A stretch of 64,000 nucleotides of DNA from Dactylellina haptotyla (taxonomy: Eukaryota > Ascomycota > Orbiliomycetes > Orbiliales > Orbiliaceae): contig CM062379.1 in NCBI GenBank assembly GCA_031310005.1, forward strand, positions 2,666,001 to 2,730,000, written 5' to 3'. The notes under the pieces were generated by a model. That model was given only the letters and a program-made list of their open reading frames with translations, was not told where the DNA came from and searched no databases. This document shows, one piece after another, positions 48,124 through 58,499 of the stretch. Position numbers and translations under genes: made by a program. The stretch's first letter is position 1. The number at the start of each line of letters is the position of its first letter.

Positions 48124-49408
48124 GGCATGCTGTGCCCCATTTTTCTAGAACCCCGGAATATCCAGCCATGTTTTTGGATATTTTTTAAAAAAGAAGCAGG
48201 TCGTTACATTCCTTCGAGAATGCTGCCTTGAAATACGAGAAAATGCTAAACCAGCCGACGTTGTGTTGCAGGTTTCTTATTTCCCAATCCATCAATTCTG
48301 AGGCTGGTCTCGATGACACGAAAAACAGGGATTCCAGTATTCCACTTGGACGAGTCAGCGCTAGCACTGAACTTTTCGGCATCTGGATTTGATCCCGCCG
48401 TTTAAAACAAATTCTCGCTTGCACAATGCCTTTTTCCCTAGCAGGCAGAGAGCTGGGAAGCAAGCATCACCAAATGGACCCTTCCAGCTTCCTTCCGTCT
48501 TCAGGCGAAGCTTACGACCAAAACCGAGCCTGGACCCCTCTTAAGCTCTCCACCACAGCTTGGAGCAACACCCCGCAGTAAATCGGAAAATATTAAAATC
48601 TTTCCGTCTCGGGATTTAGGCTTCATCAGGCTACTTAGACCTCGTGTTAATTCTCCTTCTCTAATCCGCCGTGAACGGGCATCTGTGCATGCAAGGTCAC
48701 AAACGTCCCTGGTCTGTTGATGCAAAAAAACATCCGGTCCGATTTTTATCGGCCCTCTTCTCCAACTACACACCCCTCAGATTAGGAAAAAAGAGCATAT
48801 GCTATGATGTGCAAGGCTAATAAAACGTCTCCAAGGCATAAATGTCAACTAATCTTCCTAAAATTTAAAATACAACGCAGGAGAAAACACACCAAGTGAC
48901 ATCCAAGCCTCAGTATAATACCCGAACATGCTCGCAAATACCTCTTTGATATCAGAATAGGCTATGACGTCCATGCGATCCCGCCACAAATATTTTGGCG
49001 GTTGTAATCGAATGCAACCTCTACCCAAGCTCTGAGTGCCCCGTTTTTTTAAAAATGTCTAGCCATCGCATTTTTAATTTCATGGTAAATTCGAAAGGAC
49101 CAAAAATGCATGTATTTCACGAGCTTTCCAATATCCAACCTCGTGAGCAACGATTTAAGCATAGTTGCTCGTGCATGCGTGGAGAACTAGTTCAATGCTC
49201 GACAAGTACCGAGATCTTAAGATTAATTACATAAATATATGAATTATATGATGTCACCTGGGCTACTCTTACCCCACAGGCGCAAAGTCCATCCTGCATT
49301 CGCCTCTGTCCGCCAAGAATAATTTCTTGTGGTAGAAACTTGTTTATCCATAGTGAACCGCTATTGTCAGCCGAATACCGAAACACGATACATATGTCAC
49401 GCTAGATT

Positions 49409-49429
49409 AAAAAAAAAAAAAAAAAAAAA
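49409..49429 (+). repeat. poly(A) run of 21
   Basis: A homopolymer of 21 A on the plus strand in the gene desert. It could be the tail of a retroposed sequence, but no body upstream is recognisable. Confidence 0.85.
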
Positions 49430-50134
49430 CCATCGTATGGGAGACTGTCGCGATGTCGTGTGTCGTTGGGTCAGCGCTGGCGAACAATAGTATTCCGTGC
49501 CGAGAAAGAAGGGTGTGGATGTCCCGAATAGGAAATTTCCAATTACGTCGACGAAATGCTATGTGCAGCCGAAAACTGGCAAACTCCAACGTTCTACAAC
49601 GCATTTACTTTCCTCACATGGTTTTACGACGAAAAAAGGAAGTGTAATCGAAATTTCTTTGAAATTTGAATAGTTATAAGAATTAATGAAAGCCCTCCTA
49701 ACATGATCCGGTGACCCCAGTCCTGGGAGGTCCCGTGGCTACCCTGTCGCCTAATGTTCTGGTTCTTCGCGCTTTCTCGGCTTTCTCTCTTTGCTCCTCT
49801 TCATTCTAAGTTACATGCAATAACAATAACAACAAAAACAGGATATGTAAGAGGGGAAAATGCTAATAAAATTATCTGTAGGGACTGTAAATGCAACACA
49901 GTGGTTGGATGATATGTATATGATATTCGTTGTCGTCGTCGAGAGTAGCCGAACGAGTAAAAGATATGATGGAGTGGTAAAAAATGAGGGAAAAATGCTA
50001 TGCTATGCTATTAATGCTTAACAGGAAACCAAATGATGAAAATGCTATATGCAAGAGATTGTGAAAATGCAGCAAATAACGGATTGTGGTGCTGATACTT
50101 CAGACATTTAAGGTATTTTAACACTTAAAGTCCT

Positions 50135-51272
50135 TTAGTATCCACCGTAGCTGCCGTAGCCACCGTTGTTGGCCTGGGTTGGCTTAGCATCCTTGTTAGG
50201 GCAGGTGGTCTTGACGACAGTCTTGGTCTTGGTGACGTTGTATCCAGCCTTGGTGATGGTTCTGGTGGCAGTCTTGACGACAGTGTGGTTCTTGACGACG
50301 GTCTTGACAACTGGGGCAGCGGTCTTGTAGACGGTCTTGGTGCTGCCGTATCCTTCTCCCTTGACGGTGACTGGAGCGGCAGTCTTGGTCACAGTGCAGG
50401 TCTTGTGGATAGTGGAGGTAACTGTTCCGGCAGCCTTGGTATTGTAGACGGTGACGCCCTGTCCTTGAACAGTCTTGGTGCTGTAGACGGTAACAGCCTT
50501 AGCGGTGATGGTGACTGGCTGGCCGGCAATTGTCTTGGTGTTGTAGACGGTCTCGGCTGGGGCGGTCTTGACAGAGTAGTTGGTGACAGCTGGGCCAGCA
50601 ACGGTGGTAGTGCGGTAAACAGTCTCAGCCTTGCCGGTAACGGTAACCGGCTGACCAGCAATGGTCTTAGTGTTGTAGAGGGTCTGAGCTGGGGCAGTGA
50701 CAGTGTTGGTCTTGGTTACAGTTGGGCCGGCGACGGTGTTGGTCTTTGTGACGGTGACAGCTGGAGCGGTGACAGTTGCGTACTTGGTGACGCTAACGGT
50801 GGAAGCTGGAACTGGAGCGACAGACCTGTCGGTTGTGACAGTCTTGGTGACAGTCACAGCTGGAGCAGTAACAGTGTTGGTCTTGGTGATGGCTGCGCCG
50901 GTGACGGTGTTAGTCTTGGTTACGGTTGGACCAGCGACGGTGTTGGTCTTGGTGACTGTAACGGCTGCGCCGGTCACGGTTTGCACGACAGTCTTGACGG
51001 AGACGGATGTCGAAACAACAGTCTTGGTAGATGTCTTGGTGCAAGTGGTAGTCACAGTGGGTCCAGGAACGGCTGTTTACCCTGTCAGTTTTTGTTTCAT
51101 ATCGATTTGTAGATTCTCCAAACTCACTCTTAGTAGACGTAACTGGCTTGCAAGTGCTTGCGGCGTCGACGTTACCATATCCACCGTTTGCATAACCGTA
51201 ATCTGGGCTGGGGGCAGCATATGCGATCTGGGCACCAATGGCCGCGGCGATGTAGACAGCAGAGAACTTCAT
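50135..51272 (-). CDS. secreted Thr/Val/Lys repeat protein
   Basis: Exons 51272-51128 and 51072-50135 (minus) give 360 residues. The signal peptide is MKFSAVYIAAAIGAQIAYAA, then a short Tyr/Gly-rich segment and, from about residue 50, a repeat region of alternating Thr/Val and Lys. Units such as VTVTKTNTVAGPTVTKTNTV and the longer TVYNTKTIAGQPVTITAKAV recur about ten times. The tail is GGYGSYGGY. Only a few Cys are present, near both ends of the repeat. No GPI tail is seen. The strict alternation suggests long beta-strands, possibly a beta-solenoid or amyloid-like wall or adhesive protein. A TATAAAA at 51509-51515 and a long 3' flank fit an active gene. No family is recognised with certainty. 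Confidence 0.8.
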
Positions 51273-51508
51273 ATTGAAAGATTGTAGGAGTAGTGAGTGT
51301 TTGCAACTAAGTGTAAAAGGGTAATTGTAATAGTAATTGTAATGTCGATACTGGATCGAATTGAAGCGAAAAGGTAAATAAGTCTAAAGATTGACTGGAA
51401 AGAGTATTTCTAAAAGAAAGGTATTTAACGGTGCTGCACGATGCAGTAAGTGAATGTTGAAGCGAGAGCTGGTGAGTAGAAGACGAAACGATGAAGGATA
51501 TGCGATCC

Positions 51509-51515
51509 TTTTATA
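51509..51515 (-). promoter_or_regulatory. TATA box of the Thr/Lys repeat protein gene
   Basis: TATAAAA on the minus strand about 240 nt upstream of the ATG at 51272, in an otherwise mixed sequence. Confidence 0.5.
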
Positions 51516-54500
51516 TTAAGTAGAGCGTCGGTTCCGCACTGCTCGATTGATGCCGGATTCTTGGCCGGCCGGGCCTATTGCGGAAAGTTGAACAACAGGG
51601 TAACATCAGGCGATTATCGTCGAGAGCTAAGATTCACAGACCGTGCCCGGTGGGTATACAGGGTTGAGGCATATCTGCACAGCTAATAGCTAGCTCGGAG
51701 TTCTATAGGGTGTACTAAACTAAGCACACGTACAATCTGCGACACATTCTAATCCTTGCATAGCAAATGAACCCTCTTGATTTATTGAGTGGCTATAAAA
51801 AAATTTCTCCCTCTCTCGCCCCGAAATGGGTGCCTCTGTTCTTTCCATGCGCTCGAGCATGGGTGTCTGAGAGATTCAATCTGCTAGGGTTGGGATCTCG
51901 AGGATCCCAAAGGAAAGTGGTTTGGCGGTCTAAGGTTAGTCCAGACGCTTAAGCGATGAATTCTTGAAACGAAACATTGGGCTAGACTCCACTACGAAAG
52001 GCCGAGAATAATACGCGCTGTGAAACCACCACGAGAGCTAACAATAGTTGTACTGTCTAATTGCAGAGGTTCATCGCGTCGCGCCGGGTGGAAAAAAACT
52101 TCACTGCTTCACGATACATGCTAGAATGGAAAATTATCTCCGAACAACAGTTCTCTGAATTATGGTTGGTGACAACCTGGAAACGCCCAACTGTGCTCGT
52201 GGCTGAAGTACACAAATAGCAGCGCGGTACTTGAAAAGTTGCTAACATGTTTACGGACGACAAGTACCAATGCTCCTAGCCTATCACCGGGGTTTCCCAA
52301 CAAACGCCAAGCTTCTGCGGCCTCTTTTTTATTTTTTTGCTTTAACGCGACTAAGGATTGAATCTATTTAGGGAATCTCCAGACGTTCAAAACAAAAAGG
52401 CTCTGCCAACAACTAGCAGCACTCAAATTTTGCACAGATTAACCTCCTGAGTTACCACCCTCCCGGGAACCGATTTTCAGTGGTGCGCCGCCCACTCGAG
52501 CTCGAGTTGACATGACGTGACAGGTCACCCTGAGTTGGGTGTCTCCTTTGATTGGTGGAGAACACTCACGACCTGCCAAAAAGTTAACCACTCGCAAACC
52601 TGTTAAGATGTGTTGCCACGGCGCTAAGAGACAGCATGGACTGCCTATCCTTACCCGGAATTTAATTTCAACTTATAAAAAGCAGCTAATGAGAAAGGAG
52701 TCGCAAAATTCGGACCACGATTCTTCAATCAATAGCCTAATTGAGAGCTAAACACGCTGAAGAGTTCGTCTGATCATCGTAGCGCTAAGACCGAGAACTG
52801 GGTTGCAGAAATATTAGCGTGGTGACCTTGCATATCCAAGATCTCTAAATCGTGAAGAACTGATTCAATCTGTGTGCACAGCACCGCCGTTAGCTAGCTT
52901 CGATGGTTTGTACCGTCCCTGATCGAGGATGAAAACTACATGACGTTAATAGTTACGATAGTTACGGATAAAGTTCGAGGTTTACGTATTCACACTCAGG
53001 GGCCAATGACCGGAATTTACGGAAGCCGTGATTGCAGAGTAGCATTGATCAATTGAAGAAAAATTGAAATTTGATTGTCCATTCAAGCTTTTCTAGATTG
53101 TTTCCGAGTTGGCAGATCACTTCACCACGATGTGGCAAGACAAACCTTTTCTCCGACTGGATCACAAGGGCTATCACAAGCTGTCAAGCTGTTGTGGAGA
53201 GGGCCCCACTTGCCGCCTCCACCGAGATGGCTTTTTTTGGACACAGCCATCCTCTCAACCTCCATGAATTCAATTTCCACCGCACTTATCTTAAGATCTG
53301 CAAAGGGCTATAGAGAAGAGAGATATAATAAACGAGAGGTCATATCTGTTTGCGCGATAATCCGGTCGATGGTTCTCGTCTCGAGTGCTCGAAGACTTTG
53401 ATCATATCAAAAAGGAGGAAACACAAGAAATTCCAGGAAAGAGGACCCGTGAAAGGGAATAGCTCATGCATGCTGCGAGTGATCGATGCACCGATAAACT
53501 TCAACTATCAATCGCTAACTAATTATGAATGTGATGGATGGTTACACTCCTTACTGTCCCAAATTATACCACTTAATCCGGGGGTGGGGGCAATATAGCT
53601 TGCTATAGCTGAATCGAAATACGACTCTAAAGAAATGAAAGTTACTCTCGGAGAAGCATGGATTCGGCGGCGAACCTTGCAAGCTTGTTAATGCCATACG
53701 TAGGCGGCCGTGGCTGTGGAAATTATTCGCTATGCTTGTACCGTGGGTTGTCTTTAAGGTGCGGGCTCTGGGATTCTATCCTTGACCCGCTTCGTATTCA
53801 CGGATACTCATCGAGTCCGGCCACGACCTTGCATGGTTCATAGGGAAAAGAAAGGAGGCCGACTCAAATCTAGATCTCTCCGGACACAAAAAAAAACCAG
53901 CGCCAGCGTTTGATCAACAGTGGTCGGATGGATTGCCCTCGAAGGTCTCTTAAGATCTTTTTAGGCCATGCAGGATGAGCTCACAAGGCCTCGTTCAGCG
54001 GCATCTTTAGGAATCTCGAGGAGAGCGGTATTCTTTCGGCCAAGGTTTCTATTTTTCTGCAGTCGTTCCCCGTTTTTCGGGTTCGTGAAGAAGCGCCCGA
54101 CCTCCTGAACAGGGTCTGACCCATGTGCGGCCAGTGTGTTCGGGTCCGCTGTCACCAATCGGCTGGACGCATCGAGCAAAGGGCTGCAGCGATCAAACAC
54201 AGCGCGTGTTGCAGCACCAGCCACCATTGCACCCGCCACCGGACGCTGTCTCAAGCCACAGCGGGTGCCTGGGCGGAAAACCTTTTCTCGCTCCCTCGCG
54301 TGCAGAAAATTTCTTTTCCTCTTTTCCCTTCTTCTTCTCTCTTTAGAAAACGTATTATTACCAACCCTCTCTATTCACTCTGGCTTTTCTACTATCAATG
54401 GAATATCTTCGGAGGGGAAATGAGCGGGGAGAGAAATCGCTCGCATTGGCTGCTACGGCGGCTGGTGCGAGAGCCTCCGCTCCCTTATGTCCAGGAATTT

Positions 54501-55173
54501 ACCCTTTACTTCAACAATTTCGAAGGACAACATGTCGGCAGGAACATCATCCAGTGGGTTTAGCAGGAAACTAGCACGAAGCTGCTTTTAGTGACAGACG
54601 TTACAGTACATTACATTACATTCAACCGTAGAGATATACATTTGACGTCTCGCGGGGCGGACGACGTAACAGGCCCGAGACGGACGTCGAATCGAAGACA
54701 TGATGTAGGTGCAACTCTGCATGCGCCGCTCCAACTGGTGCTTTGTTCATCCAGACCGCCTCGCTGTTGCACCAGTTGAAGAAAGACCCACAAGTCGCGC
54801 CTGAAATAACTCGATCTGTAACCGTGCATATGCTTTATTGCTTGTCTGGTGTCGTGGTCCACCGTGCCACTATCACGATTTAAATTTTCACGTAGAATGA
54901 ATGAATGAATGCCGTCCCACACTACTACCAACGGCGGGGTTGGATTCAGTCCCACCGTTGCCCTCGTATCAACTACCGTCCGAGCTGTTCAGGTTTGGAG
55001 CAAGTGAGGCGTCAACTACTCGTATTATTTATTGCAATAATGTGAACGCCGAAGAATGTGAGGCTCTTCCGCCGACGATTCGAAAGCGGGCCGCTCTGAT
55101 TGGCTGCCGACAACCTTTCTGTCTGTCCGTCTGTCTGTTTGCCATTTTGTTTGGGAGATTCGACTCACAAGCC

Positions 55174-55196
55174 TTTTTTTTTTTTTTTTTTTTTTT
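55174..55196 (+). repeat. poly(T) run of 23
   Basis: A homopolymer of 23 T about 230 nt upstream of the PP28 start. Poly(dA:dT) tracts in fungal promoters exclude nucleosomes, so a promoter role is plausible. Confidence 0.85.
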
Positions 55197-55424
55197 AAAG
55201 TAGGTCTCAACTTTTGCCATCAACCTCTCGCTCCTTCAACTTCAGACCTCCCCGTGTCACTCTACCAACGGCTCCTACGGCCCTCGACCTCGTCCACCTC
55301 GGTTTTTATTCGGGTTTCCAGCGCCTTTTTCGACCAAACACCGTCGAATAACGTCAAAGCTCGTCTAAACACACTCCGACTACGTAGCTCTCCACAGCAT
55401 TCCCAAGCCAGCCGAACGACAGCC

Positions 55425-56301
55425 ATGCCGCCGCGGGGTAAATTGTCAAAGGGTTCAAAGCCAACTCGAGGAGGTAACCAGCACCAGACACATCCAATAC
55501 ATGTGCTACCAGATAGACTAATCTGATATCTTACCCCGCCCAGGTGGAAAGAAGTTCTCGCGAGATGTGAGACCGGCAGAGGACAGACCCGGAATGTGGG
55601 ACGATGTCAGTAACAACCCGCCTTCCCGCCGCATTCGCAGCACCCCCCACTTCAACCCTATCAAACCAAAAAAAAAAAAAAAAATACGCAAGAAAATAAA
55701 CTATGCCCGCCACGTTACTAACCCAGATAAATAGGGCCCTCGCCCAGAGGAATCCGAAGAAGAAGAAGAAGAATCCGAGGAAGAGGAGGAAGACTCCGAG
55801 GAAGAATCCGGCGATGAGGCCAAACCGTCCACCTCGAAACTTCCTGCTGCCGCCGTTGCAACGGGCGAGATGACCCGTGATGAACGTCGTGCCGCTCAAA
55901 AGGCCGCAAAGGAGGCAAAGCGAGCTCAATTATCCAAGGGTGTAGCTTCCATGTCCCTCGAAGACTCCGAAGAAGAAGAGGAGGAAGAAGAAGCGCCCAA
56001 GCAGAAGCCGAAGGCAATCGCCCCAGCCCAGGGCTTCCCGGCGGGTAATCCGAATGCCGGAAACGTGGAACCAACAATGTCGCGACGGGAGCGGGAGGCA
56101 GCTGAAGCTGCTGCGGCAAAGGAGAGATACAGAAAGCTACACGAGGCCGGAAAGACCGAGGAGGCCAAGAGCGACTTGGCCAGACTGGCCGTCATCAAGA
56201 AGGAGAGAGAGGAGAAGGCCAGGCAGAGACAGGCCGAGTTGGATGAGAAGAAGCGACAAGCCGAGATCAAAGCCTCAGTTAGCGGCAAGAAGTTACGCTA
56301 G
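55425..56301 (+). CDS. PP28/PDAP1-like acidic phosphoprotein
   Basis: Three exons, 55425-55473, 55544-55605 and 55735-56301, give 225 residues. The start [17 protein letters not shown] is basic. A Glu/Ser/Asp-rich acidic stretch (about 40-60) with casein kinase II-like sites follows, then a Lys/Glu helix ([19 protein letters not shown]) and the PP28 core [20 protein letters not shown] ... [20 protein letters not shown], the hallmark of casein kinase substrate PP28 (human PDAP1). The molecular role in fungi is poorly defined; RNA or ribosome association has been suggested for the family. Intron 2 contains a 17-A run (55668-55684). Both short first exons are supported by frame and by the conserved basic N-terminus. 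Confidence 0.85.
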
Positions 56302-56898
56302 AGTTTTTTTACTTTCAAAACTTCTCTCCCTTTTTTGATCTCATAGCGGAATATTTTACTCTTCTTGTCCTTTTTTTAGCGGTTCCGTGGCGATGATACT
56401 CCAGAATATGATGATAGACTATTAGAGCAATGTCTAGACAGCTCGGGTTTCACAAGCCAAACTAAACTTGTCTCAAGCAATATAACGTAGTAAACGAATT
56501 ACATATACGTAGCCAAAAAAAAAAACTCGATCCTAGCAACAAAATCACATAGCTACGTAGTAAATGGGAACATGGGACAAAATAATATCCAACCGCCAAA
56601 AAAGACTCCAATTTCTTTTGATTTGTCAAGATACCAAGCTACCGGGGCGCACCCGGAGAACAGGGAAGATTATTTCTAAGATACATCTTTTATATAAAAT
56701 GGTATATCGGTAAACTTTGTAGAGACGAACCGTGGGGCAAAAGGGTCCGCTATATCCTCCCGTAGAAATTAGAATGAATTGAAAAAAATATATAAATTCT
56801 GTAGACCACAAATGATAAAAACTCCGTTCCCAATAGAGGACTTTAACGTTCCTCTTGATCGCTAAAATCAGATTCCACCGTCATGCCGGGAAGGGCAT
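56302..56898. other. intergenic between convergent genes
   Basis: 3' flanks of the PP28 gene and of the small peptide gene. AT-rich; nothing further seen. Confidence 0.5.
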
Positions 56899-57060
56899 TT
56901 AAGCATTGAATGGGACGACTGTGCCGTCTGGGAGGGTCTTGACTGCATCTTCGACATCAACCTGTGGCAGGGCTACCGGTGCCGCGACTGGGACTGGGGC
57001 GGCAAGGACCGAAGTGAAAGAGGCGATGAGGAGGACGGCGACGGCGAAGAATTTCTGCAT
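56899..57060 (-). CDS. 53-residue secreted peptide
   Basis: A single-exon frame too short for usual cut-offs. It encodes MQKFFAVAVLLIASFTSVLA, a textbook signal peptide, then APVPVAAPVALPQVDVEDAV and a tail KTLPDGTVVPFNA. The mature part is about 33 residues, with no Cys and no dibasic site. Its promoter looks strong: TATAAAAG at 57377-57384 followed by a long pyrimidine tract on the minus strand. The APVP start of the mature region resembles that of the small protein at 37140-37547. It does not match known alpha-factor-like pheromone repeats. Function unknown. Confidence 0.65.
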   Translation of the reverse strand: MQKFFAVAVLLIASFTSVLAAPVPVAAPVALPQVDVEDAVKTLPDGTVVPFNA

Positions 57061-57376
57061 CTTGACGGATTTGTCGGGTAGGACGGACGGATATATAATA
57101 TTCCTGATAAAGGTTTCTTTGAGATATTCCGATCGAGAGTTCGATGCGAGGCTAGCAAGAGAGAAGTGGTATGGTTGTAATGAACGGAGTGCTCTGGTCT
57201 TTATTTTTTCAAACTTCTAAGGGAGAAATAGAAATGTCGACCGGCGACTAAGATATAATCTTCGAGCTTGGTAAAAAGAATGGAAAGAAAATATTGGTAG
57301 ACTTTAATGACAGGACGACTTGCGTGCTGAGAGAAGAGGAAAGAAAAAGAGAGAGCAGAATATACCCGCGCGTCCT

Positions 57377-57384
57377 CTTTTATA
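57377..57384 (-). promoter_or_regulatory. TATA box and CT-rich leader of the small peptide gene
   Basis: TATAAAAG on the minus strand, followed by a CT-rich stretch (complement of 57328-57360). This pairing is typical of strongly expressed ascomycete genes. Confidence 0.5.
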
Positions 57385-58499
57385 ATCCTCAGTGATGGAA
57401 TATTTTTAATTGTGACCTTAGCCAAAGGCACACAAATAGGGAAACTACACACAGATATGAAAGAGAAAAACGATTACCAGGATCCTCGATATCCATTACG
57501 AATGCTACACCAGACATGTTTCTGCTTGATATGTTGAATCTCAAGAAAGCCATGGGTGCGCCGCGTGTGTATGTTTCAATATGGGCGAAAGCTAAAGATC
57601 CCTTCTAGGCAAGCTTGGCCTGCGCTTAACTGCCAAGCCACCAGTAGCCTTCTGTCAGCAGGTAAACAAGATACTGAATCGGGCAATATCAATAATATAT
57701 ATGATGTTCAATATAAGTTTTAATGGAAGGAGATTCCCATAACTGTCTGGTTGTATAACCGCTTGTGTCTGGAGTTTGTGGGATAGGCCTGCGTTGTGAC
57801 GTTGTTTCGTGAAACGGTACCGTTTCGTGTGCCGTTTGAAGGGGTGGGCTACACCAAACTGGCTGTGGGGCGCTCGCCGCCTAAGCTTTGCTGCGGGATC
57901 AACACGAGAAAAAATAGGGGACGGGAAAGCATAGGCGAGAATGCTCCTTTTGGTTTTGGGGGGATGTGCATACAGTGTTTAAGAGATTGCTCTAGCTTGG
58001 GGGTTTTGTGTTCGCAGTAATGTGTTTCTTGAGATATGATATGCACCCGTGGGTTTGCGACCGCCAAGTGTCGTGGATGAATCAAATCGTCGAGATTGAG
58101 ATATTTTCTGAGAATATAATATTCTTGGCTGCGAACGGGATCTCGATTAAATGTGTCATATACTCGTCTACTTTAACCCTTTGGGATTATTTCGATCCAC
58201 GGAATAGCATAATTTATCTACCCGCATTTTTCTTCATTTAACCTTCGTGAAACCTCGATTGATCTATCGCTAGGTTATACAGAGCTGTGGCTATATGAAT
58301 TTCGTCACTCTCAAGGACTGATCTCTCCTTGCGCTCCACCTTGACCTGCGAACACACACACATACGCGCTTAAAAGCACGCCTACTTTGATGAACGCACC
58401 AAATCAAATGATATTGTCCAAAATTATATTTTCTCGACAATGGATACAGGGGCCATTTTGTAATGTGTAGCAAAGAGGGAAACAGGGGCTTATATGGAT
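57385..58499. other. intergenic
   Basis: Upstream of the peptide gene and downstream of the propeller-like gene. No gene, RNA or repeat of note is seen. Confidence 0.5.

Larger units (their letters stand above)
45791..50134. other. gene desert
   Basis: No gene is supported in 4.3 kb. Frames up to 167 codons (plus 47283-47786) lack motifs. At 47720 an ATG is followed after 13 nt by a GTAAGT donor, but no convincing second exon follows. CTCATGTAC is tandemly doubled near 46503. A strong hairpin lies at 48049-48123, a 21-A run at 49409-49429, and a 35-codon coding-like frame at 49805-49698 (minus). Confidence 0.45.
51273..55424. other. long intergenic region
   Basis: Promoter of the repeat protein on the left and leader of the PP28 gene on the right. 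Between them I support no gene. Around 54300-54360 a long pyrimidine tract precedes an ATG at 54399 (frame of 58 codons, MEYLRRGNERGEK), which has the look of a transcription start but no recognisable product. ACATT and GAATGAAT microrepeats occur near 54605 and 54896, and a 23-T run at 55174-55196. Confidence 0.4.

Noticed and set aside
50389-51055. CRISPR-like direct repeats
   Set aside because: The repeats are in-frame codon repeats of a secreted protein in a eukaryotic genome, with no spacer structure.
50285-51112. 275-codon plus-strand frame over the repeat protein
   Set aside because: Antisense shadow of the Thr/Lys repeats; its Gly/Ser/Asp pattern simply mirrors the repeat codons and it lacks its own signals.
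54399-54575. 58-codon frame after a pyrimidine tract (MEYLRRGNERGEK)
   Set aside because: Promoter-like context but low-complexity Ala/Arg product and no recognisable family.
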